Below are positions 60,931 through 64,000 of a stretch of 64,000 bases of DNA, in pieces. The notes under the pieces were generated by a model that worked only from the letters and a program-made list of their open reading frames with translations, ran no database searches and was not told the origin of the DNA. Position 1 is the first letter of the stretch; every line of letters begins with the position of its first letter. The stretch comes from Isoetes taiwanensis. Its lineage: Eukaryota; Streptophyta; Lycopodiopsida; Isoetales; Isoetaceae. A program made the position numbers and the translations under genes. The stretch lies in assembly GCA_021234155.1 (NCBI GenBank), contig JAJEKV010000050.1, positions 91,050 through 155,049 on the forward strand. Reading direction: 5' to 3'.

Positions 60931-63900
60931 TTTTTTTAACGTCCACGGAAACCAATAGGTCATGGGACCCATACAATGGGCCAGTACAACCATTACTACT
61001 AGGATTAAAAAACTCCCTCAGTCAAAGTTAAGTTTTCAAGGTAAAAAACCTTGCGCAATGATGATACTAGACAAATCCGAGATAATGACTAATGAGGCTC
61101 AATAATTGCATGTTTATCTAGAACTCAAGTATATATAATGTCAAGCCATGCAATGATGGTGCTCGGTAGTTGTGGAAGCTGGAATGGAATGCTAAGGTAA
61201 AAAAAATGATTCCTGACTATCTCAAAGCGTGGCAACCGTAAGAGTATGGTTTATCTCAATAACCTCAGAATCGGCAACGTGCACATAGTCTCGCCATGCA
61301 ATTGGCGGCCGCCTCATCTACCTATCTCAACTGTACCGGGTGAGACCGGTATAATTCGATGCAATAGCTACAAGCTTGTTCCTGACAATGAAGCAAGCAA
61401 ATAAGCTTGTGGCCCCGGTGCCAAGGTGGATTTATGTGTGCATGATAATGACCCGCCACTTGGGCCAAAGTAATCAAGGCCCCATATCTTTGAGAAAAAC
61501 GACCATTGAGATATATATATTGTTGCAAAAGCTCGATCGAACCGGCAAGCACGCGTTGCTCAAGGTAATGTTCAATCCGCAAACCATGTAGTAATGTTTT
61601 TCCAACATCGCTTTCACAAACGCCGAGGGAGATTCCACCACATGTAAGGTGCAAGAACAGATACCTAACATCATCCATCCGGGTAACCTGCGATATAGTG
61701 GAGATGGCGCTTCATGGCGAATGTTGAAGAGGCCAAAAACCGCTCTTTGTAAAAAGAATAGCATAGGGCAACCGCTGTTTTAACCCGGTGGCCGTGAAGT
61801 GAGAAAAGGACTTTTGCACCGCCTCCAAGCTCTCCCAAGCACTAGCACTAATGGTAGGCCCCCACACTCGTAACCATACAAGAAAACAACAGCTCTACCA
61901 AAGCCCTAACACAAGTGGGCTTTCCGTGGCCAATCATGAATTTCTCGCTACGAAACAATTGTTTTCGTGATTGCATGTAGTGCTTCCATCCGCCAGCCCA
62001 CCGCTTGGTAATAATCGCTCCCAAAGTGTGTTCTCCTACATAATTTCTACACCAAGATACTTGTAGCTATCTACAACTTCAACTTCATGTGCCATCATAG
62101 TGCATAGGGGAACATTGCATCTTGAAGATTGAACTACCAAAGCTTGGCCTGAGATTAATACTGCATCTATATTTCACAAAAACCGCAGAAGCATGTAAAT
62201 GTTAGTCATACTAGCAAATGCAGATGTGCCGTATGAAACATCATCACATACATGCTGCCTAATGACATAGTGCGCCAACGACCCTACCATGATTATCGCT
62301 TCATTCTTCCAATTGATCAATGTACAAGCCAAAGAGTGTAGGAACGAACTCAATATCGCTAGTGATTTGAGTACCGATAACGGGAAATTTAGCAAAAAAC
62401 CCTTTCATAGAGCCGAGCAAACTCAGATTTTGAAGATTCAGGAACCCGCGCTCAAGTAGTTACCGCCAAAGAAGCTCTGGTATCAGACAAAAGCGTAAGT
62501 AAAATCCACAAAAGCATAAGTATGTAGGTCTTTGTCGCACTTCTAATTATGTTCAATGAGCATGCACAATGTGAAAATATGGTCTATTGTGAATGGTAAG
62601 GATCTAAAGCCTCGCATGTCCTTATAAGCACGCATAACCAAGATGTTCTTACCCATGATGTCAACTGCCGCGAAGACCTGCTAAGAGCTTTGAAAATATG
62701 GAATTTACCATGATCATGACAATTAGAAGGGCTCATGCTTATCACCCGCGAAATTGGTAACACCCATCGACAAAATTAAAGCCGGTAAGCTTCTTGCAAG
62801 CTTGGATTTAAAGAGTAGTGATGATTGGAAGCAATAGCGATCCCCTTGCAAACCTTGAAGATCGTGAGACTTTGTTATTAGATAGATGCCGCAATTCTCT
62901 TTGACTTCCTCTGCGGAATTGAAGAATATCACCTACCAAAGGAGGCAATACAATTATGACCCCAGATGATCATATAGTGGACCAATCGCCATCCTATTCC
63001 CGCATAGAAATATGTCCGTGGGTAGGGAGATGGTCGATATAATATTTTGCCGTATGTCCGAGGCCTCACGTAGCGCATCTCAAACATTTTTGCTTCTATG
63101 CTCGAACAAAGCTGCCTTGTGTTTCAAAACGCACTTATAATTCTGGAATGGCATTATGTCAAGCAGATTCCGCTCAATCCATCGTCAAGAATTGTTTTGC
63201 CGCTTGCGCCTTCATCAAACCAGCATTTCTAGAAAGCGATTTCCTACCAACATGAGCAACACCGTGGCGTAAAATTTCAAAGCAAGAGACAAGAGAAGCA
63301 AGCAAAGCATCGCGAAATGCCGTGACATTTTGAAGAGTTGGGTAATCCAAAATACCGCAAGCCGCCAGAGCTACCGTTCCAGGCATATTCAAAAGATCTA
63401 GAATAAGTCGTTAATGCGAAAGCGTGAGCCCCGATGGGCAATGGTTGAAGAGGGTGGAGGTCGCCACTTTAATGACAAATAAAGTGGATATGATCGATTT
63501 ATCTCCTCATCTCTATGCCTTGCGCCAATTTGAAAATCAATGAGATCCAAGGCTTGCACTTGGGACGACATAATCAACAACACTAGTACCACCACCCCCG
63601 CTTATCCGGCTCCGCATGTAATACCTTTTAGAGTTTGGCCACGCTTCAAGCCACAAAGTACCATCTCAAAGACTTCACACAACCGGATGAGCTCCCTTCC
63701 AATTGTTGAGATCTGGTTTGTTAGCAAGCATCGCTTACGAACGCGGGAAGACCGTATCGCTAGCGACATCCATAAGGGTCACGAACATCCTCGGGCATGA
63801 CTTGAGCAGCTTGCATTTCTCGCTAGCAGGAGCATTGAAATCACCAAAAGGATAAACATTCCAACCGCTTGAATTGAGCAATGTCATCATAAAGATCACC

Positions 63901-64000
63901 ATAGGGATCAATCAAGGAAATTTATTAATTACATTCATCATAAAAGCAGTGATGATGTAGGTGGGAAGTAAAAGTAAACGTAACCGAACGAAGTACACAA
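60915..64000 (-). mobile_element. LINE (non-LTR retrotransposon) with endonuclease and RT traces and (CTATT)n tail, cut by the window edge
   Basis: Minus-strand order: LYDDIAQF near 63.88 kb, then the endonuclease landmark GDFNA (63831-63845); DEEINRSYPLYLSLKW near 63.5 kb, where the usual S-D-H-Y-P has become S-Y-P, so the catalytic Asp-His appear deleted; VPTLFGLYIDQLEE near 62.34 kb (the RT palm segment before the YADD region, itself not readable); SSRCNVPLCTMMAHEVEVVD and SYKYLGVEI near 62.05-62.12 kb (RT thumb landmark YKYLG); and LFFLQRAVFGLFNIRHEAP near 61.7 kb. The 3' UTR ends CCGTGGACGTTAAAAAAA and then CTATT units (60930-60915). Frames and stops show that it is inactive. The 5' end lies beyond the window. 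Confidence 0.75.

Noticed and set aside
62465-62490. TGGTATCAGA as an LTR-retrotransposon primer-binding site
   Set aside because: It lies in the minus-strand LINE, with no adjacent LTR or gag/pol frame.
1-64000. CRISPR arrays, bacterial defence systems, prophage genes, rRNA genes
   Set aside because: No regularly spaced identical repeats with unique spacers, no operon structure and no rRNA core motifs; the content is plant nuclear.

Overview
The window looks like nuclear DNA from a large, repeat-rich land-plant genome. Two plant-type metabolic genes with eukaryotic structure support this: an acyl-activating enzyme with GT-AG introns, and a BAHD acyltransferase, a plant-specific family. Plant-type LINEs, CACTA-type transposon ends and abundant decayed repeats agree. 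A fern or another large-genome non-seed plant is my guess, mainly from the LINE style with pentanucleotide tails, and it is weakly supported. I see no bacterial operons, CRISPR arrays, rRNA genes or intact tRNA genes.

Layout. 1-1750: no gene. 1750-2701: 3' fragment of a plus-strand LINE ending in a (TCTAT)n tail. 2.7-4.8 kb: a few unexplained exon-like minus-strand ORFs. 4.85 kb: SINE-like tRNA-derived head. 5.0-7.15 kb: acyl-activating enzyme (minus strand, three exons, several frame breaks). 7.3-11.5 kb: no gene recognised. 11.5-19.5 kb: nested duplications (A1, B1, the ~1.6 kb tandem pair C1/C2, then A2). 19.5-35.8 kb: no recognised gene; GC-rich islands with unassigned ORFs, a 649-bp tandem duplication, and a 9-kb domain where an ATGTGGTG/CACCACAT motif recurs. 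35.8-36.75 kb: pyrimidine-rich tract and a 25-nt poly(A). 40.0-40.25 kb: second copy of B. 40.4-41.2 kb: GC-rich block with a 206-codon unassigned ORF. 45.85-47.15 kb: BAHD acyltransferase (minus, frame-broken). 47.5-48.8 kb: a duplicated repeat, one copy starting at a CACTA-like terminus. 50.2-50.5 kb: minisatellite. 52.3-55.85 kb: decayed LINE with endonuclease, reverse transcriptase and zf-RVT traces (minus). 58.6-59.3 kb: CACTA-type terminus with subterminal repeats. 59.4-60.3 kb: unassigned GC-rich ORFs. 60.9-64.0 kb: a second minus-strand LINE with endonuclease and RT traces, running off the window edge; its 3' end matches the LINE fragment at 2.7 kb.

The two enzyme genes are about 39 kb apart and nothing shows that they work together, although both families handle acyl-CoA chemistry (thioester formation by AAEs, acyl transfer from CoA by BAHDs). 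Both carry several small indels while keeping their family motifs, so they are either young pseudogenes or intact genes damaged by consensus errors. I looked for a previously undescribed system and did not find one I can defend. The strongest leads are the LINE family with pentanucleotide tails, the nested A/B/C duplications, the motif-rich domain at 24.6-33.7 kb and the two unassigned GC-rich ORF blocks.
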